From Gerris lacustris (taxonomy: Eukaryota > Arthropoda > Insecta > Hemiptera > Gerridae): a stretch of DNA of 64,000 nt. Where the stretch lies: assembly GCA_951217055.1 (NCBI GenBank), contig OX578286.1, positions 4,876,033 to 4,940,032 of the forward strand, in the 5' to 3' direction. The stretch's first letter is position 1; the number at the start of each line of letters is the position of its first letter. The notes below the pieces were generated by a model that was given only the letters and a program-made list of their open reading frames with translations, was not told the origin of the DNA and did no database searches. Position numbers and translations under genes: made by a program. Of the stretch, positions 55,614-64,000 are shown piece by piece.

Positions 55614-56046
55614 TTTACTATTTGTTATTTATTTTTATTTTTTTTAACATTTATCTTTCGTTTTTATTATCCGGGAAAGATTTCATATAATTTTTGAGAC
55701 AGTTGTTACGTATAGATTAGGATGAAGTAGTGATTATAGCAAGGTGAAGTTGTCGCCCTCTACCTTGATATTAAACCAGAGGCAATTCTTGAGCAAAAAA
55801 TAAAAAAACATTTAATGAAAAAAGTCAGTTGGGGAACATGATTTACCACTAAGACCTGTTCTTTCTGTCCCATCCTTTCTTCAGTTCCACGTTGAATTCT
55901 TCAACATTATCCCTTATCTGGAGCTTCGTTTCTAAGGTTCAGGGACAACGGGGTGCGGTGACTCTCAGGTTCTTTGTGCATCGTCAAGGGTGGGGAGTCT
56001 GGTACCTTTGTACCCGGGTACAAGAGGTACAGGTTAGTTATAGAGG

Positions 56047-56056
56047 GGTATATAAC
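56047..56056 (+). promoter_or_regulatory. TATA box of cuticle gene 3
   Basis: GGTATATAACC lies 70-78 bp before the ATG at 56125. The exact initiator is not clear; candidates are CTACACC at 56068 and ATAGTCT at 56080. Confidence 0.6.
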
Positions 56057-56124
56057 CAGAGGTTCGTCTACACCTAACTATAGTCTACTCTCTGAGACCA
56101 GTCTAACACTATAATACACTCAAC

Positions 56125-59100
56125 ATGTACAAACTCGTAAGTACAATTTTATACTACGGACTATATTTGCCAGAAATTATCTAATACACAAATATAAACT
56201 AATATAAATAATATATTCATAGAAGCCTACTTAAAAAAAAATCGGTCCGAGACAACTCAGACAAACATTCTCATATACGAGTTTATAATTACTTAGCCCA
56301 ATGTTTCCATTTATTAGTTTTCAAATGTACATTTAAATATTATTGAACATTTCATCAAAATGTATCATAAAAATAACTTCTCCTGGGCGGGGAATCGAAC
56401 CCAGGCTCTCTCCATCCGCGTTTTAATCTTTTTTCTCAGGAACTAGATTTTTCCCGGGAAAACGTCTTATATCGTTGGATTCGTATTCAAATGGACTACA
56501 TTTTAGAATTTTTTTTTAATCAAAATCGTCGGAACCGTTTTCGAGAAATAATTTTTTTACACGTTTTTTCAGAGTTTTTGGGGGGTAGCACCCCCAAATT
56601 TAGGGCTAAAATTCATTTCTCGATTTTGCCTCAGGGTATGATTTTTCTGAACATGTATGCCAAATTTTGTCAAAATCGACCCTGTAGTTTAGGCTCCAGG
56701 CGTCTGCACAGACGACAGACAGACAGACATTTCTTAAAAACCACTTTTTTGGACTCAGAGGACCTCAAAACGTGTAAATCCATCAAAATCTCTAAATCGA
56801 ATTTTCGCGCCATCACAATACTTTCTCTTTATATGAGAAAGTAAAAAATGCCTACCATTAAAAATTAAAATAAAAACACATATTTGCACTAAAAATTCCC
56901 CTATTTTTTATATGTATCACATTTTTACAAATTTAGACTGAAATTGCACTGATGTATTTAAAAACTTTTATACACCAAACAAATATTATTATCAACTTTA
57001 AATATATAATTATCTACTTTAAATATATTATTATCTACTTTAAATACATTATTATCTACTTTAAATACATTATTATCTACTTTAAATACATTATTATCTA
57101 CTTTAAATATATTATTATCTACTTTAAATACATTATTATCTACTTTAAATATTAAGAACTAAATTTAGAGGATGGTATTTAAAAACGTTTGTACTCCCAA
57201 CAAATATTATTATTATTATTATTATCAAATTTAAATATATTATTATAAACTTAATATTTCTAGTGAAATTTTGCTGATGTATTTTAAAACTTTTGCACTC
57301 CAATAAAATATAATTAGTGGGTCCTTATGAAAATAAGTAATCTTTTCTTATCTTTTAAACTGTTACTTATTATATGATTACTTTTTTTAAAATTTAAATA
57401 AATTTTAATAATATACATTATTAGCTATTTGATTAATTTAAATATATTATTATTTACTTCAAATATCTAGAGTGGAATTTCGCTGATGTATTTAAAAACT
57501 TTTGTACTCCAAAAAAATATTATTTATAACTCTAAATAAATTATTATGTACTTTACATATTTAGAGTGAAATACTTTTGTATAGCTATTTGATTATTTAT
57601 TCTTAGAATACATAATATGTTAATACTTTTGAATTTACAATAATGTATAAGTTATTAAAAAGTTTTTTAAAAATTCAGAAGCGCTACATAAACAATTTAA
57701 TGATTTTGATATAAAAGTTATAAAAGTAGTCTGTTTAAATATTGTTCTTTTAAAATTTGGAAACACTGACAATTTCAATTATAAATTTTGTTCCTTCCTG
57801 AACAAATCTAATTTAAATGTAATTCTTCCTGAACAAATTTCAATTATTATAAATCTCGGTTTTTTCTGAACAAATTTAAATTATTATAAAAATTCCGTTC
57901 TTCCTGAACAAATCCGAGGTATTGACAAAAATTAATTTTACTAAAATAATAAAATATCCAAAAAGAGAACTGACTGACTCAACATGATTAAATGGAAATA
58001 TCGAATTGAAATGTTGTAGGTAGGTTTCATCTTATAGTCCTTTGGTGATTGCTATGCAATTTTTTTTTTTAATCCGCCATCTTGAAACAAGATGGCACTA
58101 ATTATATGCAAAACAAAGCCTCTTCCAAGAATGATAAAACTTAAAGAATGATTTTTTTGTAATTGATGATCACTTCTTTAAAACGTCTGAAGATGAAATA
58201 ATTGTCTTTAGTATGGTAATTTCTTAAATAATATTTGTACCTAGTCAAGATGCGAATTTATAAAAGTCAATACTTAAAAATAGGGGCAAGTAAAAAATAA
58301 AAAAAAATGATAAGAGAAAATTAAGCCCAGATCAAACTTCTGAATCCAAAAAAGATTTTATACGATTTTACTTGTCTCCATTTACTTCTCTTCTTTTAGT
58401 TGTCTCCTTTTATTTCTCTTCTTTTACTTCTCTTCTTTTACTTGTCTCATTATATTTCTCTCCTTTTACTTATCTACTTTTACTTCTCTTCTTTTACATA
58501 TTTTCTTTTACTTCTCATCATTTACTTCTCTCCTTTTACTTCTATCCTTTTACTTCTCTCTCTTTACTTCTCTCCTTTTACTTCTCTCCTTTTACTTCTC
58601 TCCTTTTACTTCTCTCTCTTTACTTCTCTTCTTTTACTTCTCTCTCTTTACTTCTCTCCTTTTACTTCTCTCTCTTTACTTCTCTCCCTTTACTTCTCTC
58701 CTTTTGCTTCTCTCCTTTAACTTCTCTTCTTTTACTTCTCTTCTTTTACTTCTCTCCTTTTACTTCTCTCTCTTTACTTCTCTCCTTTCACTTCTATCCT
58801 TTTACTTCTCTCTCTTTACTTCTCTCCTTTTACTTCTCTCCTTTTACTTCTCTCTCTTTACTTCTCTCCTTTTACTTCTCTCTCTTTACTTCTCTCCTTT
58901 TACTTCTCTCTCTTTACTTCTCTCCTTTTACTTCTCTCTCTTTACTTCTCTCCTTTTACTTCTCTCCTTGATTCTTAAGTCACCTATAAACGATTGTTTA
59001 TAAATGTATTAAAATTATATAAATATAAAACACGTCGTAGGGAAAGCTCGGAATCCAAAGATAATTAGTAATTAATTTTAATAATTTTTAATTTCATAAA

Positions 59101-62100
59101 TATACAAAGTATCATGTTATATATATAAAGATTTATATTGTAATGCAATATGATTAAAACTGAACTGTTTACAAAAGTCAAAAACTTAATAAACAAAATT
59201 TGCTACATTGTTATTGTCCTTAATAAAACATTCGGTTATATCTATAAAAAAAAATATGTGAGGCTCTCACGCATTAGAAGTGAAACTTAAGTTCTAGAAT
59301 GCATTGCTCTCTTTCATTTTTTGACGAATTTATTATTTCAGGATTAAGAAATTGTTATGGTAAATTTAATTGAAAAAAAAATATTGCTAAGCTAAGGCAA
59401 CCACATTTATCCCAATAAAAATAAATGTTTGTTTTGATTTGCTGGTCTTTAAATAAATATAATACAATTAATCTGTAAAAATGTTACACTTGGACGAGTC
59501 TCGAATCGCAAACTTCGTTACACGATTTCACTATATGAAAAAATTCACTCTACCGCCGCCAAAGAAGTTTCACTTCAAAAAATCGGACTAAAACAACTCA
59601 AAATTAATCCTCATATACGAATACATAATTACCATTTATTAGTACCAGTGTTAACCATTTATTAGTTATTTCCAGTGTTTACAGTTACATTTGAATTATT
59701 AATAAATATTTTATCAAAATTTACCTTCAAAATAACTTTTTACCTTTAAGGAATCGAACCCGGCCTCTCGACATTCCCGTTTAAAACTATTTTCTTGATG
59801 GTTACTTTGACATTCAGCAAAATTCATAAATAATCTCGTAAACTAGATTTTTCTCGGAAAAACGACCTATATGATTAGATTTGTAGGCACTTATTTAGAT
59901 TGTTACTCCCCTTATAAAATATACAATGGGGAGTAACAATCTAAAGAAGGTGAACGGAATGTTCTTCTTTAGACTGTTACTCCCCTTATAAAAACAGAAG
60001 TTTGATATTACTTTGTCCCAAAGTACATTGGACGGTTGATGTAGCGTATCTGGGGCATCACATATAGAAATGTAAACACAAATATAATGCATATATAATT
60101 AAAGTGTTTCCTGTATATTGATAAAAATTGCATTATTTATGGATACTTTTTCATTTCGTACTCTCTCGAAAACCCAGATACGCTACATCGAAGCCCAGTT
60201 AATCTATGACAGATACAAACGCCCAAGATTCGCAAAATCGATCTATATACAGCTGTGTCTTAAAATAGAGGACTGAATAAGAGAAAACTTATGAAATGAA
60301 GAAGAATCCATAATTGGTGCATTTTTTATCAATATACAGAAAAGACTTTAATTATATGTGCCAGTTTGTTTTAATTTCTATACATATTGCTCCAGATACG
60401 CTACGTCAACCCATTGGACTAAACATCCCTTTGTCTTAATAGTTATTTAGACAAAGTCATTTATATTCTAAAAAAAAAACCTAGGGGAGTAACAATCTAA
60501 AGATGGCAACAGTTTTGTAGCCCTCCAAAAATCTTTTGCACCGCGCACTGTCTGCAGACTGTTCTGCCCCCAGTGTGCGCCTAGCCATATTGTCTTACAA
60601 ATGTAATTTCCTCCTTGTATATGTCGCTTTTAACTATAGCTAATTTTAACTATAGCAAAAGTGTAAAATTTGTTTGTTTTTTTTTAAATTTGTACATATT
60701 TAAATTTATACATTTTTAAAGCTAATTCTTAACCCATATTAAAATCAGTTGTTGAGAGTAATACGAAAAAAAAGTAAAACCAAAAAAATTAGAACTCAAA
60801 CATAAACAGAAAGAGAAAATTTCAAAAATTTATTAAAACCAGACTGTATTTGTAGCAGGTAAGATTTCAGATAATTAAAAAAAATATTTTTCTAAAGTAG
60901 TTTTTATTTAAAACAAAAACCTTTTCTATTTGAACGACCTAGCAAAGGACATTTATTCAGAAATAAAGCTGGATATAAAACAGCTGTTATGCATTTGTAA
61001 GATGCCACTGATCTTCCTGTACCCAATAAATTTCGATGCGTATTATAACCCTCCCAAAAAATATATATTTTTGATTAAAGGATACCACATTATATAAGGT
61101 CAATCTAAATTTAAAAAGGAAAAAAAAATAACCAGTTTGTGTTCTAGAATTAGAGTACAGAATGCAGCCACTTATAAAGAAAGATCAATAAACAAAAGAG
61201 AGATATAAAAAAAATACGAATTTTTTCGAGTATGCGTCCAATTAATTGTTGCTATGATAATAATAATAATAATAGTACATTACGCGTCGAGTGTGGAAAG
61301 TAGCATTTTGCATGCGAGTGTGGAGTTTCCACCCGAGCGACAGCGAGGGTAGTAAAACCACACGAGCAATGCAAAATGCCGTTTTCCCACGAGTTGCGTA
61401 CCGTACTTTATCTTCGATTGATAGATTTAAATAATAAATACAAAAAAAAAAATCCTGTATGCAAGTTCGTATTTCTCTTTTGATAAAGATGACATTAATT
61501 CATTAGTTGTATTTTGTGCAGAATTAATTATTTCGGGAGGCGTATTATTCTCCTCATATTCGTCATTATCACTTAAATCACTCATTGATTTTCACAAAAA
61601 AGTTGCGTACCGTACTTTATCTACAATTGTTAGATTTAAATAACAATTGTTAGATTTAAATAAATACAGAAAAAAATAAACTTGCTATATGTAAGTTCGT
61701 ATCTCTTCTCTTGATAAAGATGGCATTAATCTTGAGTTGTATTTTTTGTCGAATTAATTATTTCTGGAGGAGTATTATTCTCTACATTTTCGTCAAAGCC
61801 ACTTGATTCATTCATTGTTTTTCACTAAAAACTCGATATAAACAGTGCCTTTAATAAAAGAATAGCAAATTAGTTTTGTTAAGTGTAAACAAACTCGCTA
61901 ATCGTGCGTAAAGCTGAAGAATTCCTCTTCTTTACCGCACTAGCGTGGTAAAGAAGAGGAATTCTTCAGAACCATGAGACGCGCATGCCCAATGAATACA
62001 AGTACGTAAATAATCACTTTCTACGCATCTAAACAGAGATATAATGTTTATATTTCGTATCAATCGTAGATAAATATTTTATTATTATGTATTATTATTG

Positions 62101-62651
62101 CGTACTATGAAAAGTACTTCGAGAAAGTTCTTATTACTGTTGCTAACTATCTTATTTAATTACCAAAGTAATAAATATTTGAAGCAAGATTGATAAATAG
62201 TATGTTTGACCAAGTCTGGTTCTTGACTGTGATTACATTGATATGATATTATTTGTTTGTATTGTTTTAGGTTGTATTGAGCTGCCTTTTGGCTGTTGCC
62301 GCTGCCGGCTACGCTCCCCTCCCCTACGCTACCACGTACGCGGCTGCCGCCCCCGTCGTGGCTCACGCTCCTCTTCTTGCCCACGCTCCTCTCGCCACCT
62401 CTTACCAGAACACCTACAGGACCGTCAACAAGCCTCTCGCCTACGCCGCTCCCTACGCCGCTCCCTATGCCGCCTCTTATGCTGCCCCCGCTGTCGTCGC
62501 TCATGCCGCCCCTGTTGTAGCTCACGCTCCCATCGTCAGGAGCTACGCTCCCGCTCTTTCCTACGCCGCCCCCGCTCTCTCCTACGCCGCTCCCGCTTAC
62601 ACCTCTGGATACTACGGCAGCCATCTTGGTTACAGCAGCCTCATCCACTAA
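56125..62651 (+). CDS. Cuticle gene 3: Ala/Tyr/Pro-rich secreted cuticular protein (two exons)
   Basis: Exon 1 codes only MYKL (56125-56136) and ends at GTAAGT. Exon 2 is 62271-62651, after acceptor TTTGTATTGTTTTAG; phase 0, 130 residues. The join gives the classic cuticle signal peptide MYKLVVLSCLLAVAAAG. The mature part has APVVAHAPLLAHAPLATSY, the motif YQNTYRTVNKP, four YAAP/YAAS repeats, AVVAHAAPVVAHAP, two ALSYAAP repeats, and a C-terminus with GYYGSHLGYSS. AAPV/AHAP repeats define low-complexity structural proteins of insect cuticle. Exon 2 is far more G+C-rich than everything around it and has Ala codons ending mostly in C or T. The 6.1-kb intron holds G, tandem repeats, L, P and two D copies. 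Confidence is high for exon 2 and good for the 4-codon exon 1. Confidence 0.85.
56233..56845 (+). mobile_element. Family G element in the gene 3 intron
   Basis: Complete copy starting 96 bp after the exon 1 donor. Same block order as 52855, with only a short (ACAGACG) tract. It shares the terminal TCTTTATATGAGAAAGTA. Confidence 0.85.
56945..57580 (+). repeat. Diverged repeat of about 200 bp containing a 21-bp array
   Basis: CTGATGTATTTAAAAACTTT followed by ACTCCAA.AAATATTATT recurs near 56950, 57172, 57265 and 57484. The first copy holds seven 21-bp units (TTTAAATACATTATTATCTA C) at 57000-57150. The 67-residue frame over it (YFKYIII repeats) is a translation artefact. Confidence 0.75.
57765..57925 (+). 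repeat. Tandem repeat of about 45 bp, four units
   Basis: TTCTTCCTGAACAAAT followed by a TATTATAAA spacer is repeated with indels. Confidence 0.75.
57930..58365. other. Intronic A+T-rich sequence
   Basis: Part of the gene 3 intron. ATCCGCCATCTTGAAACAAG ATGGC at 58072 forms a short hairpin; nothing else stands out. Confidence 0.4.
58372..58971 (+). repeat. 600-bp polypyrimidine minisatellite, 14-bp units
   Basis: Units CTTTTACTTCTCTC and CTCTTTACTTCTCT alternate. Purines on this strand are almost only the A of TTTACTTC. The 199-residue open frame reads LLLSFYFSPFTS repeats because 14 x 3 codons stay open. It lies inside the gene 3 intron, so the transcript would contain it. Confidence 0.95.
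59245..59576 (-). mobile_element. Family L, second copy
   Basis: Near-identical to 11678-11987, including GCGATTCGAGACTCGTCC on the minus strand, with one extra block (TAAGTTCTAGAATGCATTGC) near 59289. Confidence 0.65.
59577..59885 (+). repeat. Family G, diverged and truncated
   Basis: AAAATCGGACTAAAACAACT, TCCTCATATACGAATACATA, AAGGAATCGAACCCGGCCTC and CGGAAAAACGACCTATATGA. It stops where family P starts. Confidence 0.65.
59886..60507 (+). mobile_element. Family P MITE, short form, split by a hAT-like MITE
   Basis: GGCACTTATTTAGATTGTTA to AACAATCTAAAGATGGC. It has one and a half hairpin units and the unique block, broken at CATTGGAC. Confidence 0.85.
60034..60411. mobile_element. MITE with exact 8-bp target duplication nested in P
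   Basis: The ends GGTTGATGTAGCGTATCTGG and CCAGATACGCTACGTCAACC are flanked by CATTGGAC at 60026-60033 and 60412-60419. The interior also folds back (TATATAATTAAAGT...GACTTTAATTATAT and TATATTGATAAAAA / TTTTTATCAATATA). An extra end-like AGATACGCTACATCGAAG lies at 60176. It is hAT-like by target size. Confidence 0.88.
60510..61265. other. Intronic sequence, no feature recognised
   Basis: A somewhat G+C-richer block at 60535-60590 (CGCGCACTGTCTGCAGACTG) is followed by A+T-rich text. Confidence 0.4.
61273..61600 (-). mobile_element. Family D partial copy
   Basis: TAGTACATTACGCGTCGAGT to CACTCATTGATTTTCACAAA. It is nearly identical to the left half of the copy at 44574, then joins the next D copy directly. 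Confidence 0.8.
61601..62074 (-). mobile_element. Family D partial copy with palindrome
   Basis: Starts inside the element (AGTTGCGTACCGTACTTTAT) and runs to CAATCGTAGATAAA. Palindrome at 61914-61969 (spacer GCACTAGCGT). A 20-bp duplication CAATTGTTAGATTTAAATAA occurs near 61624. It ends 196 bp before exon 2 of cuticle gene 3. Confidence 0.8.
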
Positions 62652-62733
62652 GTCATCCCTCTTAGTTTATTATAGTGACTTCACCATCATAACTGTCTCA
62701 TCTGTTCCTTCAATGTAAATTATTTTGACTGTA

Positions 62734-62739
62734 CATTAA
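62734..62739 (+). terminator. Candidate polyadenylation signal of cuticle gene 3
   Basis: ATTAAA lies 83 bases after the stop codon, in CTGTACATTAAACATCC. There is no nearer AATAAA. Confidence 0.5.
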
Positions 62740-62847
62740 ACATCCATCACAACAGAAATATGATTTTTGTTTCAATTATATCCTTTGATTGTCTTTAGCA
62801 CTTTGAAGAAAATTTGAACTTCATTATTTAAAGAGCAAAATATAGTC

Positions 62848-63140
62848 TCATAAGTTGTGCCACTCAATGGTGGTGTCAGATTGCTCATCTGCAGTCTCAA
62901 GAGATGAGCGATTCAATGGTGGTCTCGTCTGCAGTCTTATGAGTTGTGCCACTTAATGGTGGTGTCAAATTGCTCATCTTTAGTCTCAAGAGTTGTGCCG
63001 CTCAATGGTGGTGTCAAATTGCTCTTCTGCAGTCTCATGAGTTGTGCCACTAAATGGTGGTGTCACATTGCTCACCTGCAATCTCATGAGTTGTGCCACT
63101 GAATGGTAGTATCTGATTGCTCGTCTGAAGCCTCATGAGC
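62848..63140 (+). repeat. Tandem repeat of about 58 bp, five units
   Basis: GTCTCATGAGTTGTGCCACT, AATGGTGGTGTCA, ATTGCTCATCTGCA is repeated with point changes. One unit lacks the middle block. Confidence 0.9.
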
Positions 63141-63239
63141 ATCCTCTTTGCAGACTATTTCTACTTTCCAGTATTCTAACGTTAACACAAATACAATCAT
63201 TTTAAACACATGTTTGTTCAATTTAAAAAAAAAAAATAA

Positions 63240-63600
63240 TAATTACGTGCGAAGATAACTTGAGTAAAAGTTTTCCTTTTTAGTTTAAATTTAGTATTCA
63301 CGTTTTTATATCAAGGCTCAGTATTTGTTCGTTGGCCAGCGCAATCACTCGCAACTCTAAGGCTTTAATGAATACGCTGGCTAAGTGTTCGCCCTCAACG
63401 CTCTCAGGTGGGTATACACTAGAGCATTCGCCCCGAATGAGCATGCGTTCGCCCCCGAATGAGCATGCGTTCGTCCCTATTTGCAGAAGTGGACAGGGCG
63501 AACCGAACGGAAACGCATGCTCATTCGGAGCGAATGCTCAAGTGTGTCCCCACCTTTTTAAACGTTGGATTTTAGATTTAAAATTGGAATTGTGAGAAGG
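63240..63600 (+). repeat. Family J-like fragment split by a small MITE
   Basis: GATAACTTGAGTAAAAGTTT, TTCGTTGGCCAGCG, CAACGCTCT | MITE | TTTTTAAACGTTGGA, TTAGATTTAAAATTGGAATT. It matches the J tail order. Confidence 0.6.
63407..63554. mobile_element. 148-bp MITE with 43-bp inverted repeats
   Basis: The ends GGTGGGTATACACTAGAGCA and the complement of TGCTCAAGTGTGTCCCCACC continue through ATTCGC.CCGAATGAGCATGCGTT. The left arm has an extra GAATGAGCATGCGTTCG copy. It occurs once in the window. Confidence 0.8.
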
Positions 63601-63659
63601 GGATACTGACAGTTACTCACTAAAGACCCAAAGAGAGAAAGATCCCTAAATCCATTATA

Positions 63660-64000
63660 TCTAATCCATTAAGCTTATCGTAGGTAATGGAAGCTATGTC
63701 AGTGTTTTGAAGAGCAACTTTTTTTGTCTTCGATTTCAAAAATCCCAAAACAGAATTCCGTTTGAGGCATCAGGGAACATTTTTGGTTCCGTGTCTGTCT
63801 GTCGGTCTGTCGCCCAATTTTTACGAACCAACAAATCTTAAAACGTCCTCATTATACGTGCGTCTTATACGTCCTCATTTTAATCAAATTTGTATGGTAG
63901 GTCATAATTTGCTCATTGTTGGTCCCATATAAGTTTAAACCTTCTTGTTCCCAGCCCATTTGTATTTCTTCAACATTTGCACAAACATACATTTATTTAC
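63660..64000 (+). repeat. Family H copy, cut by window end
   Basis: AAGCTTATCGTAGGTAATGG AAGC end, ATCAGGGAACATTTTTGGTT, GTGTCTGTCTGTCGGTCTGT, TTGCTCATTGTTGGTCCCAT, and the TACATTTATTTAC end. Confidence 0.65.

Noticed and set aside
58372..58971. 199-residue open frame rich in Leu, Ser, Phe and Tyr resembling a membrane protein
   Set aside because: It is the translation of a 14-bp polypyrimidine minisatellite; all three frames stay partly open and no start context or non-repeat part exists.
62160..62648. Minus-strand 162-residue Gly/Ser/Val-rich frame
   Set aside because: It is the antisense shadow of cuticle gene 3 exon 2; the plus frame has the signal peptide and splice support.

Overview
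The window is strongly A+T-rich nuclear DNA from an insect. The evidence is three small secreted cuticle-type genes with spliceosomal introns, TATA/ACAGT promoters and AATAAA signals, embedded in nested DNA transposons, MITEs, SINE/LINE debris and satellites. A hemipteran is plausible from the low-complexity Ala/Tyr/Pro cuticle proteins and the repeats, but the order is not proven. I see no bacterial or viral gene.

Genes (all on +). (1) A 75-78 codon cuticle-like reading frame at 577/586-813; its first exon may lie left of the window. (2) A possible two-exon gene of unknown function at 1707-2151 with a 55-bp intron. (3) Cuticle gene 2, exons 13924-13941 and 19218-19517. (4) Cuticle gene 3, exons 56125-56136 and 62271-62651. 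Genes 2 and 3 share an architecture: TATA box, a first coding exon of only 6 or 4 codons ending at GTAAGT, a 5-6 kb repeat-filled intron, and a second exon carrying nearly the whole protein. They also share two short protein motifs, so they are paralogues.

Repeat families, with local names. A: about 620-680 bp, ends TTCAAGATAAAAAG...AAAACGTAGT. C: ATAGTTATTTATGCACC...CTACTGGAGAT with GC hairpins. D: TTTATCTACGATTG...GTACTA, with a long palindrome and a short ORF remnant resembling the start of tyrosine-recombinase-like proteins. E: Tc1/mariner-type MITE, TA target, GAGGTCGACC ends. F: about 125-bp inverted repeats and a 9-bp target duplication (MULE-like). G: repeat with a tRNA B-box-like block and (ACAGACG)n. 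H and J: LINE-tail-like repeats that are often joined. L: tRNA-like SINE candidate. M: 1.5 kb element with 26-bp inverted repeats. N: 575-bp foldback element at a TA target. P: MITE with ends GGCACTTCTTTAGATTGTTA, whose interior has expanded into tandem arrays. There are also two intact hAT-type elements with 8-bp target duplications.

Layout. 0-5 kb: gene 1, a 220-bp hairpin, the hypothetical gene, a P array, H repeats and a LINE endonuclease fragment. 5-13.5 kb: A/G/H/C/L repeats, a 156-bp satellite (7.6-9.2 kb) and a 5S-rRNA-like SINE head. 13.8-19.6 kb: cuticle gene 2. 20-25.4 kb: decamer minisatellite, N foldback, D, E, J and hAT. 26-30.2 kb: a 47-unit 74-bp satellite inside a P element. 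30.4-33 kb: a four-deep nest J>E>F>G. 33.3-34 kb: a tRNA-like sequence inside an inverted repeat and three tandem hammerhead-ribozyme-like units on the minus strand. 35-51 kb: the second decamer array and C/M/J/D/A nests, then a second hAT. 51.5-54.2 kb: 24-bp minisatellite and two head-to-tail G copies. 56-62.7 kb: cuticle gene 3. 62.8-64 kb: tandem repeats and J/H fragments.

Insertions that interrupt recognisable copies let a relative age order be read directly from the sequence.
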